A stretch of 64,000 nt of DNA from Gonocerus acuteangulatus (lineage: Eukaryota > Arthropoda > Insecta > Hemiptera > Coreidae), in contig OX328126.1 of NCBI GenBank assembly GCA_946811695.1, forward strand, positions 80,296,214 to 80,360,213, written 5' to 3'. A model generated the notes under the pieces. It did not search any database. It saw only the letters and a list, made by a program, of their open reading frames with translations, and was not told where the DNA came from. Positions 1 to 12,200 of the stretch are shown piece after piece. The translations under genes and the position numbers were made by a program. Every line of letters begins with the position of its first letter. Position 1 is the first letter of the stretch.

Positions 1-389
1 CTTAATCCATAATAAACTCATATTTCAATAAATGCAATTCATACTATTCAAATAAAATCCAACCATAAAGTTTTTTTTTCTTTCTCCTATAACGGTGACC
101 ATGACCCATGTGGTTGATTTCACCCCCCAAAAAAACAAAAAAAAAAAAAAAAAAGAAAAGAAAAACGAGTTTCAGTGTCTAAACTTAACTAATTGCGACT
201 TTGGATGTTGAAGCGTGGCACAGCATACGTTTCATAAATGTAATTGCCGAATCTTTGCGATGAATGAAAGAGGTTGATCAGGCCTAACTGTGGATCGAAT
301 AAATTTTAGTTGCTCATCAAAATCTGTGAATAGTTTTAAATCGGAAATGTTTTCTGAAGAAACACTCGCGATCGACGGTTTAAGCCCTC

Positions 390-1022
390 TTGCAGTAGAA
401 GATGAATGATGAATCTGTTTGTAGCAACTGCTTCCTGGAGTGGCTGGAGAGCGGTAAACGTGGATCGAGAGAAACGATATTGAGATCAAAGAGGGGCTTG
501 AAAGCAGATTACGGACCAGTGTATGGCTTTGAGGTGATTACTGGAAATAAAGCATATTGAGTTAGATAACGGTCTGGAAAGCAGATGATGATCCTGTACG
601 TACCTTCCAGTAAGAGAATTCTGGAGTGACTGGAGAATGGTAAACCTGGATCGAAAGAAACGATATTGAAATCGAACATAAAAACGGGAAACTAATAAAG
701 AACCAGTAAATAGTTTTCTTGTTCACAATGGAAACATGGCCAAAAATATTGAGTAAGAAGATAAACTGGAAAGCAGATGATGATCCTGTACGTACCTTCA
801 AGCAGGACAGTTCTGGAGAAACTGGAGGATGGTAAACTTGGATCGAAAGAAACGATATTGAAATGTAAGATGGATTGGAAAACAGATACTGGACAAGTAT
901 AAAGTTTTTTGGTCGAGAATGGAAATATTGAGTTAAAAGACGGTCTGAAACCCCGATGATATGATGACCCTCTACGTACCTTCCGGCAGGAGAGTTCTGG
1001 AGTGACTGGAGAATGTAAAACA
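390..1022. repeat. Degenerate tandem repeat, four units of about 184-192 bp
   Basis: A block containing a short CTGGAG core, a TGGATCGA word and a GAAACGATATTGA word recurs with the core at about 435, 621, 813 and 997, so the spacing is 186, 192 and 184 bp. The units are clearly diverged. Open frames on the minus strand here repeat the same peptide words because the DNA repeats, so they are not evidence of a gene. I do not recognise the unit. Confidence 0.75.
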
Positions 1023-1500
1023 TGGTTCTACATTAAATAACTATATTAAACTCTATCGAGATAATATGTATTTTGGGCTGGAAGAGCTAGCACGTGGCGT
1101 CCATCACCATTCCTCAGATAGCGTTTTCCAAGCCAGGCCCGGATTATTTTAGGATCGTCCCGAACTCGAGGAAGGCGCCATCATGTCGATATAATTCTTG
1201 TTCCCGGTGATTATTGCAGACAATAGGAAGTTCACATGATTCAATGACCTCATCGGGATCCAGTGAGTCCTTTTAAACAAATATAGATATTCAAAAGGGA
1301 CAGGATTTCCAGGAGAAAGAGGGCGTATCTAACACGAAGGCTTGTTCAAGGGAGACGTGCCTTCCTGGAGAAGAATATATGAATATCAATGGAAGACCCA
1401 CCGCTATGGAAGAAGTTCCTGAAATTCTTCTTATGGAGCAGAGCAATATTCTATGCAAACATTCTGCAGCATAAAATGGCAAGGAATGGTCGGGATTTAG
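1023..1500. other. Unassigned, moderately GC-rich stretch
   Basis: No confident gene. On the minus strand about 1075-1265 reads as coding-like peptide in two overlapping frames (for example DDPKIIRAWLGKRYLRNG), which could be a frameshifted remnant of some protein, but I cannot name a family. Confidence 0.3.
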
Positions 1501-1509
1501 CGAAGAGAT

Positions 1510-1580
1510 TTAGATTTTCAGAGAAATATATATTTTGAACGTTTCGGCATGCTCTTCGGCAGCCTTCTTCAGCTAAAAAT
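1510..1580 (-). repeat. Dispersed repeat fragment carrying a GCCGAAACGT word
   Basis: On the minus strand this contains GCATGCCGAAACGT followed by an AT-rich stretch and CTGAAAAT. A similar segment occurs on the plus strand at about 54109-54160, so it is part of a dispersed element. The motif resembles tails seen in several retroelement families, but the family cannot be fixed from here. Confidence 0.45.
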
Positions 1581-2330
1581 TAAACATACAAAAGATAATC
1601 AAAAGAGTAAACATTATGAAAATAGGTTATAAAACATTTAGTTTTATTGCGTATAATAAGCAAACAAAGGTTTTTTGAACAGATCAAACAGTAGTATCAT
1701 AGTGTATTTAGTTAAGGGTAACTAACCCTCCCTCTTCCTTCTGATTAGTTGCAGCAGTTTACTCCCGAGTAGGAACCTCATTTCTTAAGCAGGCTACACA
1801 CGATGAGGCAGGCCTGTCAGTTCGAACTGAACAGTCCGCCTGAAGGCCGATCACCGGATGGACTGAACAACCTTCAAACGTTCTGAAATATCTTACAGTC
1901 TCAATCATCATGGCCTCTACTACTGACGTCGACGAATTAGCACTTCTCGGTTTGGTAGTTGGGTAGAAAGAAATTAAAAAAAAAAAAAAAAAAAAAACCC
2001 GTTCGGTACGGTGTAAAGGTTGGTTGAAAAAAGGAGATAAAGAGCTTCCTTTCGAAAACTACTCCCCAAATTATTAATTTTTTTGAGAACATTAGAATTC
2101 TTACAAGAAGCATCAATTTCGTTCCATTTTTTCATCAATTTCAAATACGCCGCTTCTTTCTTGGCAAGCTCGTGATAGTTTTTCGATTTTACTTGCCATA
2201 GACGGAGCAAGCATACAGGCTACTAGGATTGCTAAATCGTGACAGAGCCACTAAGCTGACCCCTTTGGGCTTGTTAAACCCTAATGTGTAAAGAGTGTCT
2301 GACAGACAGCAGACATACAGACAAAAATTC
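1581..2330. other. Intergenic DNA with a palindrome and a poly(A) run
   Basis: No gene seen. It holds an imperfect palindrome at 1808-1842 centred on GTTCGAAC and an A-run at about 1977-1997. Confidence 0.4.
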
Positions 2331-2334
2331 TAAA

Positions 2335-2690
2335 AATCATAGTTTTGGGTAATATTGCTTTGATAAATGCCCCTAATAGTATTTTTCCCATATATCTTCC
2401 ATGTACAGACAGCGATCCGTTAGAATTTTATTATATGTATAGACAGATTATGGCTGGTAGTGTCAAGTTGGTAATTTGGGTCCCGAATAACCCCCCCCCC
2501 CCCCCCTCTCCTAATGAACAGATTTGGTTTATTTTTACAACATATTTACTTATTAATGGGCGAATAACTACTTTGGGTTCGGAGTAAACCCCTCCTCCAG
2601 ATGAACCAATTTTGCTGGTTAACGAACTCGTTCAATGTGCTAGGGGAATACTATATACCAAGATTCATGACGAACCCTGTTATTCATTGA
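2335..2690 (-). mobile_element. Old fragment of element family X, minus orientation
   Basis: It carries eroded versions of the family X landmarks in order: a GGGTCC-to-AATAAC segment with a C-run at about 2489-2506, a TTTACAACATATTT segment, a GGTTCGGAGTAAACCCC segment and GGTTAACGAACTCGTTCAAT. The same landmarks are found in the more complete copies at 25519-27393 and 29693-30812. Both ends are lost. Confidence 0.6.
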
Positions 2691-3320
2691 ATAAAAAATA
2701 AATCAGTGGATGAATCTTAATCAATGAATAAATTCATGTTCAGTACAAATGTATTTGAATGTTTATTGAATAATGCCCTACCCCGTTATGCACCAAGTTT
2801 CACACACAAGAAATTTAGAATCCCGACCTCCACATCACCAGGTCATCACTGTATATATATCAAGGCAGTCTTGAATGATGATGAAGCAAACTATAATGGT
2901 ATATTCTTTATTGTTTGTCGCCCTTTAATAAGAAAAGAAGCTCAATTCTGGAGCTGCCGATCTTCAAGGTACAGTGACTGAAAAAATGTTCGACTCTAGT
3001 TTCACTTACCGAACATCGATTCTTCGAGATTATGCTTCGGGGAAACAGGACAACAAATTGTAATTAAAACCGTCTACGTGAACTTTACTGAAATAAATGT
3101 TGTTTGTACGTACAAATAAAGACGATTGGCAAGAAACAGCAAATGAGCCCCTTACAGTTCAGTAACTGTAAAATAATCTACAATCTTTTTCCCTTTTTTC
3201 ATAATAAATTTTGAATTGTTACTTAATTGCAAGTATGTCCAAAATGTATTACCCGCATTTTAGCTTTTCCTTATTCCTTACATTCAACGTTTAAGGATTC
3301 GGTACATCGAGAGTTGACTA
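2691..3320. other. No gene recognised
   Basis: AT-rich DNA with only a short open frame (2724-2981, plus) and no recognisable domain, RNA or repeat family. Confidence 0.4.
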
Positions 3321-3326
3321 TTGTAC

Positions 3327-3331
<5 letters not shown>

Positions 3332-3378
<47 letters not shown>
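3332..3378. repeat. (TA)n microsatellite
   Basis: About 47 bp of alternating TA, first of more than a dozen long TA tracts in the window. Confidence 0.95.
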
Positions 3379-3383
<5 letters not shown>

Positions 3384-3633
3384 TATAAGATCAGTTATTC
3401 GTCACTAAAAAGGCTCGCTTCCCAAGACATTTCATGAAAGAAAGTATCCTCTCATAAGAATTTTCTGAAATCAATGTCTACTACAAAGCAAGCAAGAGTC
3501 GACAACAATTCAACATGAAGCGACTTGGAGAAAGCATGAAGCATTCAATGTTGTAATGGTCACGTCCATTGGTTGGAAATCCAACAGCGAAACGGGAAAA
3601 GTATTTCGTATAAAGGTTTTGATGGGAAAATAT

Positions 3634-3690
3634 CTCTTTAAAAAGTCCGTCACGCAGGAACTGCACCATCTTAGCGCATTCCCATAAAAT
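3634..3690 (+). repeat. Terminal motif of the X/Y element group
   Basis: The string AAGTCCGTCACGCAGGAACT followed by GCACCATCTTAGCGC is the end motif shared by families X and Y in this window. Within it the GCAG and CTGC arms can pair. The rest of the element is not recognisable nearby. Confidence 0.55.
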
Positions 3691-3894
3691 TTTTATTCTA
3701 GGGACATTTGGAAAGGTGGCATCTGTTAATAAAATATTTTTTTAATGACAAAAAATATGCGTAGGAAAATTAAAATAGCTACGAAAGGACTGCACTACCA
3801 ATTTAAGTGGAACAATTAGGAATACTAAGCGCATTAGACTTCATCAGAAGAAAAGTAGAGCCACATTCAATAGTTTAAATATGCACTGGCAGTA

Positions 3895-4110
3895 AATCTT
3901 CACTATACCAGCTGATTAATAGAAAACTACGCGAACCAATCATTAAACAAATAAGACACACACTACTTCAGACCAAAATAAAACTCATAACTACACACTT
4001 TAAATGGGCGAAAGCACACGACGGACTTGAAGGAAATGAGCTGACAGCCTCGGAAAATCAGGTTCCGAAGACAATAATATAATCTCGCATAAAACGATAG
4101 AACAGCTGGC
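3895..4110 (+). pseudogene. LINE RNase H domain remnant
   Basis: The plus strand translates to a stretch containing HFKWAKAHDGLEGNELTA, which matches the distal part of the RNase H domain of non-LTR retrotransposons, where the usual pattern is a histidine followed by G-x-GNExAD. The expected final catalytic aspartate is gone (NELTAS in place of NELAD), and the reading frame degrades after about 4080. This is a fragment with no reverse transcriptase attached. Family-level placement beyond an RNase H-bearing LINE is not possible. Confidence 0.65.
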
Positions 4111-5240
4111 AAACACAACGGAAAAACTCAAGAAAATCTTTTCTTTTATATCTGGCACACATAGTCACGAAATTATACATATACTCATTTCTACAGGACA
4201 CAATTATTAACAGGAATGTTTGACACATACTTATACAAATTATATACAAATGAGATTTATTTTTAGAAGAATGAAAACATCAATTTATCCATTACAGAAA
4301 AAGAGCTGATTGATAAACATTTTTCAAGTTTTAAAGATTTTTATAAGAGAGCATGCCTTACCTTAAAGACAATTGGTACTCCAAAAAACAGTTGACGTTC
4401 AAATGGAAAGAAACAATGAAATGTTACAAATAATTAATTTATATTTTATTTATGTATGTTTTACAATTTAAAATGTAAAATGTGTATGTTTTCAATGTAA
4501 TGTAAAATCATTAATGGACTACAAATAGATCTGAAGAGAGGAAACTAATAAAAAAAATTATATATTTATAAAGTGTGTATATTTTAGGGCCAGTTTTTAG
4601 TGATCTATGGGTTTATAAACGTTGACATTTCTTGTCAGTACTTCCAGATGGCGTCATTATGTCGACGCTATAAGAAGCGGGATTTCTTCCCTAAAAAGAA
4701 AGTGGTAACTTTTTAAAATTGTTTAGAATAAGAAATTCAGCCAGAAAACAAGGTAGCTATGACCACAACAAGGACGTTCTAGGACATTGATGTCCATGAA
4801 TGAATGAGTGAGTAGTCTATCAGTTGGCAACATTGGTCCCTGAGATAAAAGTGGAATGACGTGGCGGAATGAGGGGGGGGGGGTTGCGTTGCGATGGTCA
4901 GTGTTGCCACCCTTGGAGTATCGATTGTTGAAGAGGGTGTCCCAGTCCTCAATGTCAAGGGAAGGGAACTTGTCTTCTCGTCACAACTATTCTACAAGCT
5001 TCAATGATACCTAACGTTCTGAGAATTTACTTCTTAGTTACATCATTTCCGGAACTGCTCACTGTATCAAAGGGCTTCTTATCTACTCAAAAAACTGATA
5101 AGTGTGGTTCTGGGGAATGGTGGACATCAGCTGAGGTTATTGACATATACTAAGAGATTACTACATTCGCGTTACCTCCCTCACGCCCATTGGTAGGAAA
5201 GTCGCTTATAACGTTGACATGATGACGGAATCCGGAATTA
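4111..5240. other. No gene recognised
   Basis: AT-rich sequence followed by a less AT-rich segment (about 4620-5240) with a G-run at about 4868-4880. No open frame with a recognisable domain. Confidence 0.4.
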
Positions 5241-5244
5241 CAGA

Positions 5245-6130
5245 CTAAAACGTTTTACGTTGAACACGAAAGCGGCCATCGTTTCTTTTTTTAGGGGGGG
5301 GGAGGGTTTGGAACTTGAAACATTCTTGCAATTTAAGAGTAAAAAAAGATTTTCTCAATGAGATGCACTCTTGGTCGTGCACATATTCATATTTAGTTTT
5401 CTCAAAATTTATTTTGAGACCTCCTTGTTCATAACGATCCATAACTTTTCCGAATAGCTAGCTTATATTCGAGTCCCAGAAGGCGTGTAAGTGACATTTG
5501 AAAAAAAAAAAAAAAATGAGTTAGATTTAGAAATGGGTTGTGAACACCGTAGTCCTGTGGGTGGTAAAGAGATACAAGCGATTTTCTTGACAGTTGCTAC
5601 CGTCTAGCTTGTGTTCTCTTGAGTATTGTCACTTTTGTAATATTAAGTCCAGAAGGAAATTAAGGGGTCTGTGTGTAGATTCTCTAATTCTTTTGCATAT
5701 TAATCATAAACCGGATGATGTAGGTACCTATTATGTTACATCAATAACGAACACTTAAGGACCTGGGGATTCGTCGATTATGATCGGAAATCTAGAGTTT
5801 GCTATTACCGCATACGTTTAACATTGACTCCATTTTCTTCAAAACATTGAGTTTGTTACTTAGACCCCTTGACCCCTGGGGTCCGCCTATCTTCTTCATT
5901 TTGTGCAATCAGCAAATTACAAATGACAACGGTTTTTTTTCTCCTAACTCGATTCCTATTGCCACATTTCTTTATCCAACCTTTTAGATATTCGTCAATA
6001 TATATTTTAAACAATTTTGGGGACATACAGCATCCTTGCAGTAGAAAACTCTGAATGTTATTCGAATCCCAACTATTCCCATGACTTCTTCTCAACTCGA
6101 CACAAGCAATATCCTCTAGGGACGGTTATA
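5245..6130 (-). pseudogene. Broken LINE reverse transcriptase fragment
   Basis: On the minus strand, 6095-5856 encodes LLQGCCMSPKLFKIYIDE, which matches the QGxxxSPxLFxIYI block of LINE reverse transcriptases. It is followed by LLIAQNEED, a decayed form of the block that normally contains the catalytic FADD. A second open piece, 5442-5245, encodes YEQGGLKINFEKTKY, the segment that normally lies only about 15-20 residues after the FADD block. Here the two are about 420 bp apart, so the domain is interrupted. The catalytic aspartates are not visible. I infer a dead LINE with an internal insertion or rearrangement. Confidence 0.7.
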
Positions 6131-7029
6131 ATCTTGATCTAATATAAAGTTAGTTCATCAATTATGAACCATTAAAGTGTCATTATCTAATGTAATATAA
6201 TGAGAAGTTTATTACCGTCTCCTCTTAGCTTGCCGAACATATGGCAGGAGGGAGCGTTATCACCCAAACCCTGGGGGCTTCTGCTTGGCATCGGAACAGT
6301 GAAAACATCCGGGAATATTGTTTAAAGCTCCTGTATTATGCAGAGTGATTGGTTGTACTATATTCTTTTTATAATATTAGCTTCGGTGGACAGGTTGCTT
6401 TGTCACATATTATGATGTACGATGGCGAAGTGCGAGCCATCCGTGTGAAACTGAACTTTTTAGTACCAAGAGTGATGAGGTGATATGGATTCAGGGAAAT
6501 GGTATACTATTTGTATGTAACCCGGATTTCCTCATCGTCAGTTTTAGGCATTACTAGGTTGGTTATGGCTTCTTTCATTGAAGAAAATGCAACGAGATGA
6601 GCGTTTCTGTTTAAGTCATCATTTAAGACTTTCGGTGAACAAACCTACCGTATGATGGCTTATCTCAATGCCGAGATAAATAGGTAATGATGACTTGGTA
6701 CTTTTATTTTTGTTAATTTGTAACTCAGAAGTTATTTGATACAGCAGTTCTTAATAAACCATCAATGGTCGGGAAAGTGAATGGCCAATATTGAGCCAAA
6801 AATAAACATCTCAAATGAAAAAACTACACATCAGAAACCGTCAACTAAAACAGCCAGCCTTAATCTGATGTATTAGTACAATATACACTCCTAAAACATA
6901 TAAGGGCAAATTTAATAACTGCACATATTTATAATATCTCCTGTAATATAACCAACATCAATAATATAACCCGGAAACAGAACCAAATAATCCCGTGATA
7001 TCCAATTTATCCGTAAAAGAGAGAAATAT
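6131..7029. other. No gene recognised
   Basis: AT-rich, low-complexity patches and no recognisable protein domain, RNA gene or known element end. Confidence 0.4.
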
Positions 7030-8280
7030 TCGCCAAAATCAAGGACAGGTCCCTCCTGTCCATGTTATTGATTTCTTCACTGTCTACTTTAGACAGCATG
7101 CCGCCCCTGGTCCAGACACAGTTCTGTAATCCCCTGTAATATCAGATCCAGTGGAACAACGGAAGAAAATACGCCAAAATCAACGAACGGTCCCTACTGC
7201 CATGCTATTGATTTCTACTCTGCCTGCTGTTGATAGCATGCCGCCCCTGGTCCAGACACAGTTCCATTATCTCCCGGATTATCAGATTTAACAGAACAAA
7301 ATACGCCAAAATCAACGGACAGTCGATAATTCCCAAGCTTATGATTTCCTCTCTCTGTGCAGTAGTCAGCATGCCGCCGCATGATTCTGACGCAATACGA
7401 TAATCTCCCAGAAAATCAAATTCAGTTGACAGCATTCCGCCTCATGCTCCAGACACAGTGCAACATCTCCAACATAAGGAGTTCCGAATGGTTCTTGCAT
7501 GATTTGATGTTCCCTCTCTCTGTACTGAAGGCGTATGGACCCAGCAGTCCCACAATCCACCAATTATTATTTTAAGTGTTACAACTGAGGAATAGACGCC
7601 AAAATTAACGACTCAACTGGCCATGATATTGATTTCTTCTGTCTCTGGAGTAGACAGCATGCCGCCACTTGCTTCTGACACACCATCCTAATCTAGTTAT
7701 CAGGCAACATAGATATAACAAGGAGATTATGGTCCCAATTGGTACCACTCCGGTACTATTGATTTCCACGGAAACGGGAGTAGATGATCCCTACTGCCAG
7801 AGTGGTGGTATCGATTTCTTCTCTGTCTGGAATAGACGTCACACCGTCCGCAGTGCAGGTCCAGACGCTGCAGGGACGATCCTTCAATACTATCAAATAA
7901 TGAATTGCCTCTGGATGCTGTAGTATCTGGAGGAGACGGGATTAGAGCCCACATCATCGCATCCAAAGTGACAGTTTTCAGGCATCATGACAACACCGGA
8001 GTATGGTCCTTCATGATGGACTAGTGCTACCTCGGTGTTATTGATTTCCATGGAAACGGCAGTAGATGGTCTGCCCCCGTCTTTGAAGGGATCCCTACTG
8101 CCAGAGTGGTGGTATCGATTTCTTCTCTGTCTGGAATAGACGTCACACCCTCCGCAGTGCAGGTCCAGACGCTGCAGGGACGATCCTTCAATACTTCCAA
8201 ATAATTGACTGCTGTCTGATTGCGAGAGTATCTGGAGGAGACGGATTTGCAGCCTCTATCATCCCATCCAATGAGAAACA
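7030..8280. repeat. Degenerate tandem array including a 304-bp duplication
   Basis: Words such as CAAAATCAACG, ATTGATTTCTTCTCTGTCTG, AGCATGCCGCC and GGTCCAGACAC recur. The AGCATGCCGCC word lies at about 7095, 7235, 7368 and 7656, giving spacings of 140, 133 and about 288 bp (two units). A better-preserved block beginning CTACTGCCAGAGTGG is duplicated at 7791 and 8095 (304 bp apart), including a CAGACGCTGCAGGGACGATC string in both. No coding potential is convincing. Confidence 0.7.
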
Positions 8281-10055
8281 TTGATTCAATAAATTTATTT
8301 ACATACTTAGTAAATAAACTAACTACATAGTAGTAGTACTACATAGTAGTAGTATTTTTCACGCAACTCGTTTAAGCGTAGTTCACGTTATCTCTTACTC
8401 GATATTTCAAGTTCCTCGGAATACACCAGAATATACACATGGATATATTTTAATGGGAATACTATTGCTTTCCGACAACCCCGCCACCTACGGTTGCAGA
8501 TACAGACAGAATAATTCGATCTTCGATACATGGTAATAGTCGGCTAGTAGTACAATAATATACTATCGTAAATAGTGTTATACTGCACAGGATTCCTCTA
8601 GTCACAGTGGTATGCGTAAGAGCTTCCAGGAGCTACGTAGTTATCATTAGGCGTGGTGAGAATGTGGTCGAATGATATACATCAGAGATTAGGATTATAT
8701 TTACTAGCTTATACATTTATAAAACCTACTACGGAAATACGAAATATCTATGTTAAAACTAATGAAGAACAATTTTAATTTGACATAATGATTTTTAGAA
8801 ATATACCAGTGTAACAAATGAGCAATAAAATGTCTGGTTACAAATATAATCTATAAAGCCTTTTTTCACAAGTGTATATCACGTACAATTATTTTTGAGA
8901 GCCGCCCGCAAAAAAAATATTACAAAAGAGAACTTTTCGCATAGATTTACTGAATCACACACTGAATTAAAAACATCATAACAAAGAAAGTTTGAGCGCC
9001 CTTTATAATTGCAAACATTTCAGAATTTATGACTAAAATCCTCTAGAACAACTAAACTATAATCACAAGAATTATGGACATGCTAGGAAGGAGAAAATGA
9101 CACAATTTAATATTTTGAATTGCTAATTCACTCGCACAGTAACAGAATTGTTGATTCAAGAAATTCCAGAATAGCAGTCTTATGTTCATTGAAAGGGAAT
9201 TATAACACCCACATTTTAGGGAACGTTTTTCCATACATGCAATGCGATTGTATTCCAGCCACTAAACTACAGAACTGTACATATATGTATTTGGAGTTTG
9301 AGTATGAGATAATTATAGGCCTACTACCCTGTCCTGCAGAATGACACCGGTGAATGAAGCAGAATTCTGGGAGAACAGGAACAACCGGTATGAGTGATCA
9401 TTTTTGCTCGCTTTCGACAGCTTCCAGGAATTATTCAAATTTTTGGCTACTTATCAATTATTATTATTACTAATAATGGGTTTTCGCCATCAGTGGGAGT
9501 TTCTCCGGCGGGGGTTGTCACTTCTAGAACATTTACTTCGAGATGATTAGATAGAGTCAATTAGTCTTGGGCTTTCTCGGGAGCCGGGTGCGGTCGTCAG
9601 CTGGGAGAGTCTTCTGGCAGCAGTGGGTGAAAAGTGGTTGCACATCAATCCTACTCAATGTGAAGAAGTTACTACTAAGTGTTTGTATCTCGTATTTAGA
9701 CAACACTCTTTGGTACGATGATCGCTTTTAGCAGACTCTGCAATTTAATGTTGCCGACATGAATTTGGATTCCTTTATCAGACTTTGGTACGTTGATGGA
9801 AAGCAAACGTTGGTAGCAGACTGCAATAGTTAGGTATCTTGATCTTTGTCATTGTGCTGAGACTGCGAAATCTGGCCCCTTAAATAACCTACGGAACTAG
9901 TGTATTTAGAACTTTTCCATTGAGTCGGCACTTTTAGCAGATACGACAGGTTTCATTATCTCGCTTTAGCAAATACTGTAAAGTACTAACGAAAAGATAT
10001 GGTAACTCCGCTCACACTCTTTTGGGTTCTAATATCTCATTTATCTACGACTACA
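8281..10055. other. No gene recognised
   Basis: AT-rich DNA with a small duplicated TAGTAGTACTACATAG word near 8325-8352 and no recognisable domain or RNA. The segment 9640-10010 shows weak repetition around an AGCAGA word, which I would not call an array. Confidence 0.35.
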
Positions 10056-10126
10056 ACGAGTTGGTCGTGGGCGTATCCTCACGAGTTGGTCGTGGGCGTA
10101 TTCATGCGATTATCATTCGCATGAAT
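10056..10126. repeat. Short direct repeat followed by a hairpin
   Basis: The 20-mer ACGAGTTGGTCGTGGGCGTA occurs at 10056 and 10081 (25-bp spacing). It runs straight into a perfect 9-bp inverted repeat, ATTCATGCG at 10100-10108 and CGCATGAAT at 10118-10126, separated by 9 bp. Confidence 0.8.
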
Positions 10127-10339
10127 AGTACGAATTGGCGTGTTTGTAAATTAATTGAGGCAGAGACTGCATTGTTTACTTTTCATGTCATTTTTGAAAT
10201 TATGGCTTATCAATAGACTAAGTCCTGATACTAGCGGGAAATTGATGAGGTATATTTCGCTGTCAGGTGAAAACCTTCAAGCTTGTCCAGTTATAATATA
10301 AACGTTTGACAGAACGTATTTCCTACCAGGATTGGGCTA

Positions 10340-10430
10340 ACGCAGTTTCTTTTATCGAAAGAAACGCCGTGATCCCGAGTGGGAATTGGACCCACGCCTG
10401 CTTCGAGTGCTTCCCTTAACAAGAAAAGCC
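10340..10430 (-). repeat. Possible decayed tRNA-like SINE head
   Basis: On the minus strand GTGGGTCCAATTCCCAC resembles a tRNA T-arm with a weak Pol III B box, and a hairpin (GTTTCTTT...AAAGAAAC) lies at 10345-10365. No clear A box or tail could be found, so this is tentative. Confidence 0.3.
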
Positions 10431-11330
10431 TCACATAAATATGAAATACATAGAAATTTTAAACTAAATTAACATGTTTATATAAAATTATAAACTTTTC
10501 ACAGTTGTATCATTGACGCCTTAGTTCCTAAAGTTGTGAACATTAAAATCTGAAGGTAGCATGGAAAAAAATGTTGTCTAGGAAATAACCGCATCATACA
10601 CAAATAGGAAAATCGTAGGAAGGAAGATTCTTTTTGGCGCGTTGCACTTTTTCTCGACCATCGTCCGTAAATTTGTAACTTTACTTTCCTTAGAGATCAG
10701 TCACTGTCTCATCTTCATCTTTCTTGCTTTCTGCTGTCACTACATAACTTGTAAAACAAGTGGAAGGCCAATACCTTTCTTGTTAGCTGGAAAAATAAAT
10801 TAACACCAAGAAGCAGTGGTAGATATTAAAGCCTTAGAAGAAGGGACATCATTTGCCAACCATTCCCGCCTTCAGATCCAAAAGGTGACTGTTGAAAACT
10901 ACATGACCATTTTTCCAAGGAAACATTGAAGAAGCACAAAAGTATATTCCAGAAAAATTAGAATACACAAGGTGAGAACTTAAAAGAAATGTTTCAATGC
11001 AGACAATATATATATGATGCGGGACAAATCCCAACATCCATTTCGTGAAAAGCAGATGTCCTTGTCTGACATAAGCAATGCATACACTTTGAGACCACAT
11101 CTGGTCCTAACTTTCCGGCCTTGAGATAGCTGGAGAGAGACAATACCAGCGTTCCACGACTCCCTGAAGACATCCAAGGTCTAGAGAGGTGAAGGATCCC
11201 GTGAGAGGAACACGATCCTCAAGTAGAAAGGTGTAAGTTGGTAAGGTTGGCGACCCTAGCTGTAGTTAGCCAATCTCTGGCGCCGGCTCTCCTGACCCAC
11301 TTACCTCCATGCCCTTGCTTCGACAGCCTC
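10431..11330. other. No gene recognised
   Basis: Short open frames on the minus strand (10849-11177) overlap one another and carry no domain. The segment 11225-11330 is less AT-rich and leads into the minisatellite. Confidence 0.35.
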
Positions 11331-11334
11331 TAAG

Positions 11335-12112
11335 CTACTACCAATAAATTCTTGATATATAGGCACTTGAAGCTCCTGATACATAACAGAGCTCTTATCG
11401 ATAGCTCCTACCAAGGCTCTTTGTAAGCTAGCAGTACTCTATCTACTAGCTCCTGTTACCTACCTCTAATCACATCAATAGCTCCTACCGAGGCCCTTTG
11501 TAAGCAACAGGCCCGGTACCAACTAGCTCCTGTTATCTACCTCCGCTCCCATCAATAACTCCTACCAAGGCTCTTTGCAAGCAACAAGCTCTCCACGCAC
11601 TAGCTCGTGCTACCTACCACCACTCACATCAATAGAATCTACGGTCCTTTGTAAGAAAACAGCGCTCTACTTACAGGCTCCTCTTAACTACCTCCACTCA
11701 CATCAATAGCTCCTCCCGAGGCGCTGTGTAAGCTAGAAGCTCTTTACCTACTAGCTCCTGTTATCTACCTCCGCTCCCATCAATAACTCCTGCCAAGGCT
11801 CTTTGCAAGCAACAAGCTCTCCACGCACTAGCTCCTGCTACCTACCACCACTCACATCAATAGAATCTACGGCCCTTTGTAAGAAAACAGCGCTCTACTT
11901 ACAGGCTCCTCTTAACTACCTCCACTCACATCAATAGCTCCTCCCGAGGCGCTGTGTAAGCTAGAAGCTCTTTACCTACTAGCTCCTGTTATCTATTTCC
12001 ACTCATACCAGTAGCTCCTACTGACGCTCTTTGCAAGCAATTAGCGCGCTCCCTACTACCTCCTGATACTTATCACAACTCAAGTCATTAGCTCCTACCA
12101 ATCCTCTTTGTG
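11335..12112. repeat. 77-bp minisatellite with 228-bp higher-order period
   Basis: Units contain TAGCTCCT, CTTTGYAAGC and CACATCAATA words. An ATCAATA word is found at 11474, 11551, 11628, 11702, 11779, 11856 and 11930, so spacings run 77, 77, 74, 77, 77, 74. The two triplets (11551-11702 and 11779-11930) are offset by exactly 228 bp and share unit-specific variants, for example TAGAATCTACGG in the middle unit. The outer units are more diverged. Confidence 0.9.
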
Positions 12113-12125
12113 AAAATGGAATTGC

Positions 12126-12191
12126 ATATATATATATATATATATATATTGGAATATATATATATATATATAATATATATATATATATATA
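12126..12191. repeat. (TA)n tract, interrupted
   Basis: TA repeats broken by TTGGAATA and a second dinucleotide slip. The first Helitron is inserted at its right flank. Confidence 0.9.
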
Positions 12192-12200
12192 CATTTATTA

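Noticed and set aside
1530..1580. Possible hammerhead ribozyme (CTGAAGA ... GAAAC on the minus strand)
   Set aside because: A stem II-like pairing can be drawn, but I found no stem III or stem I pairing and no cleavage-site triplet in the right place.
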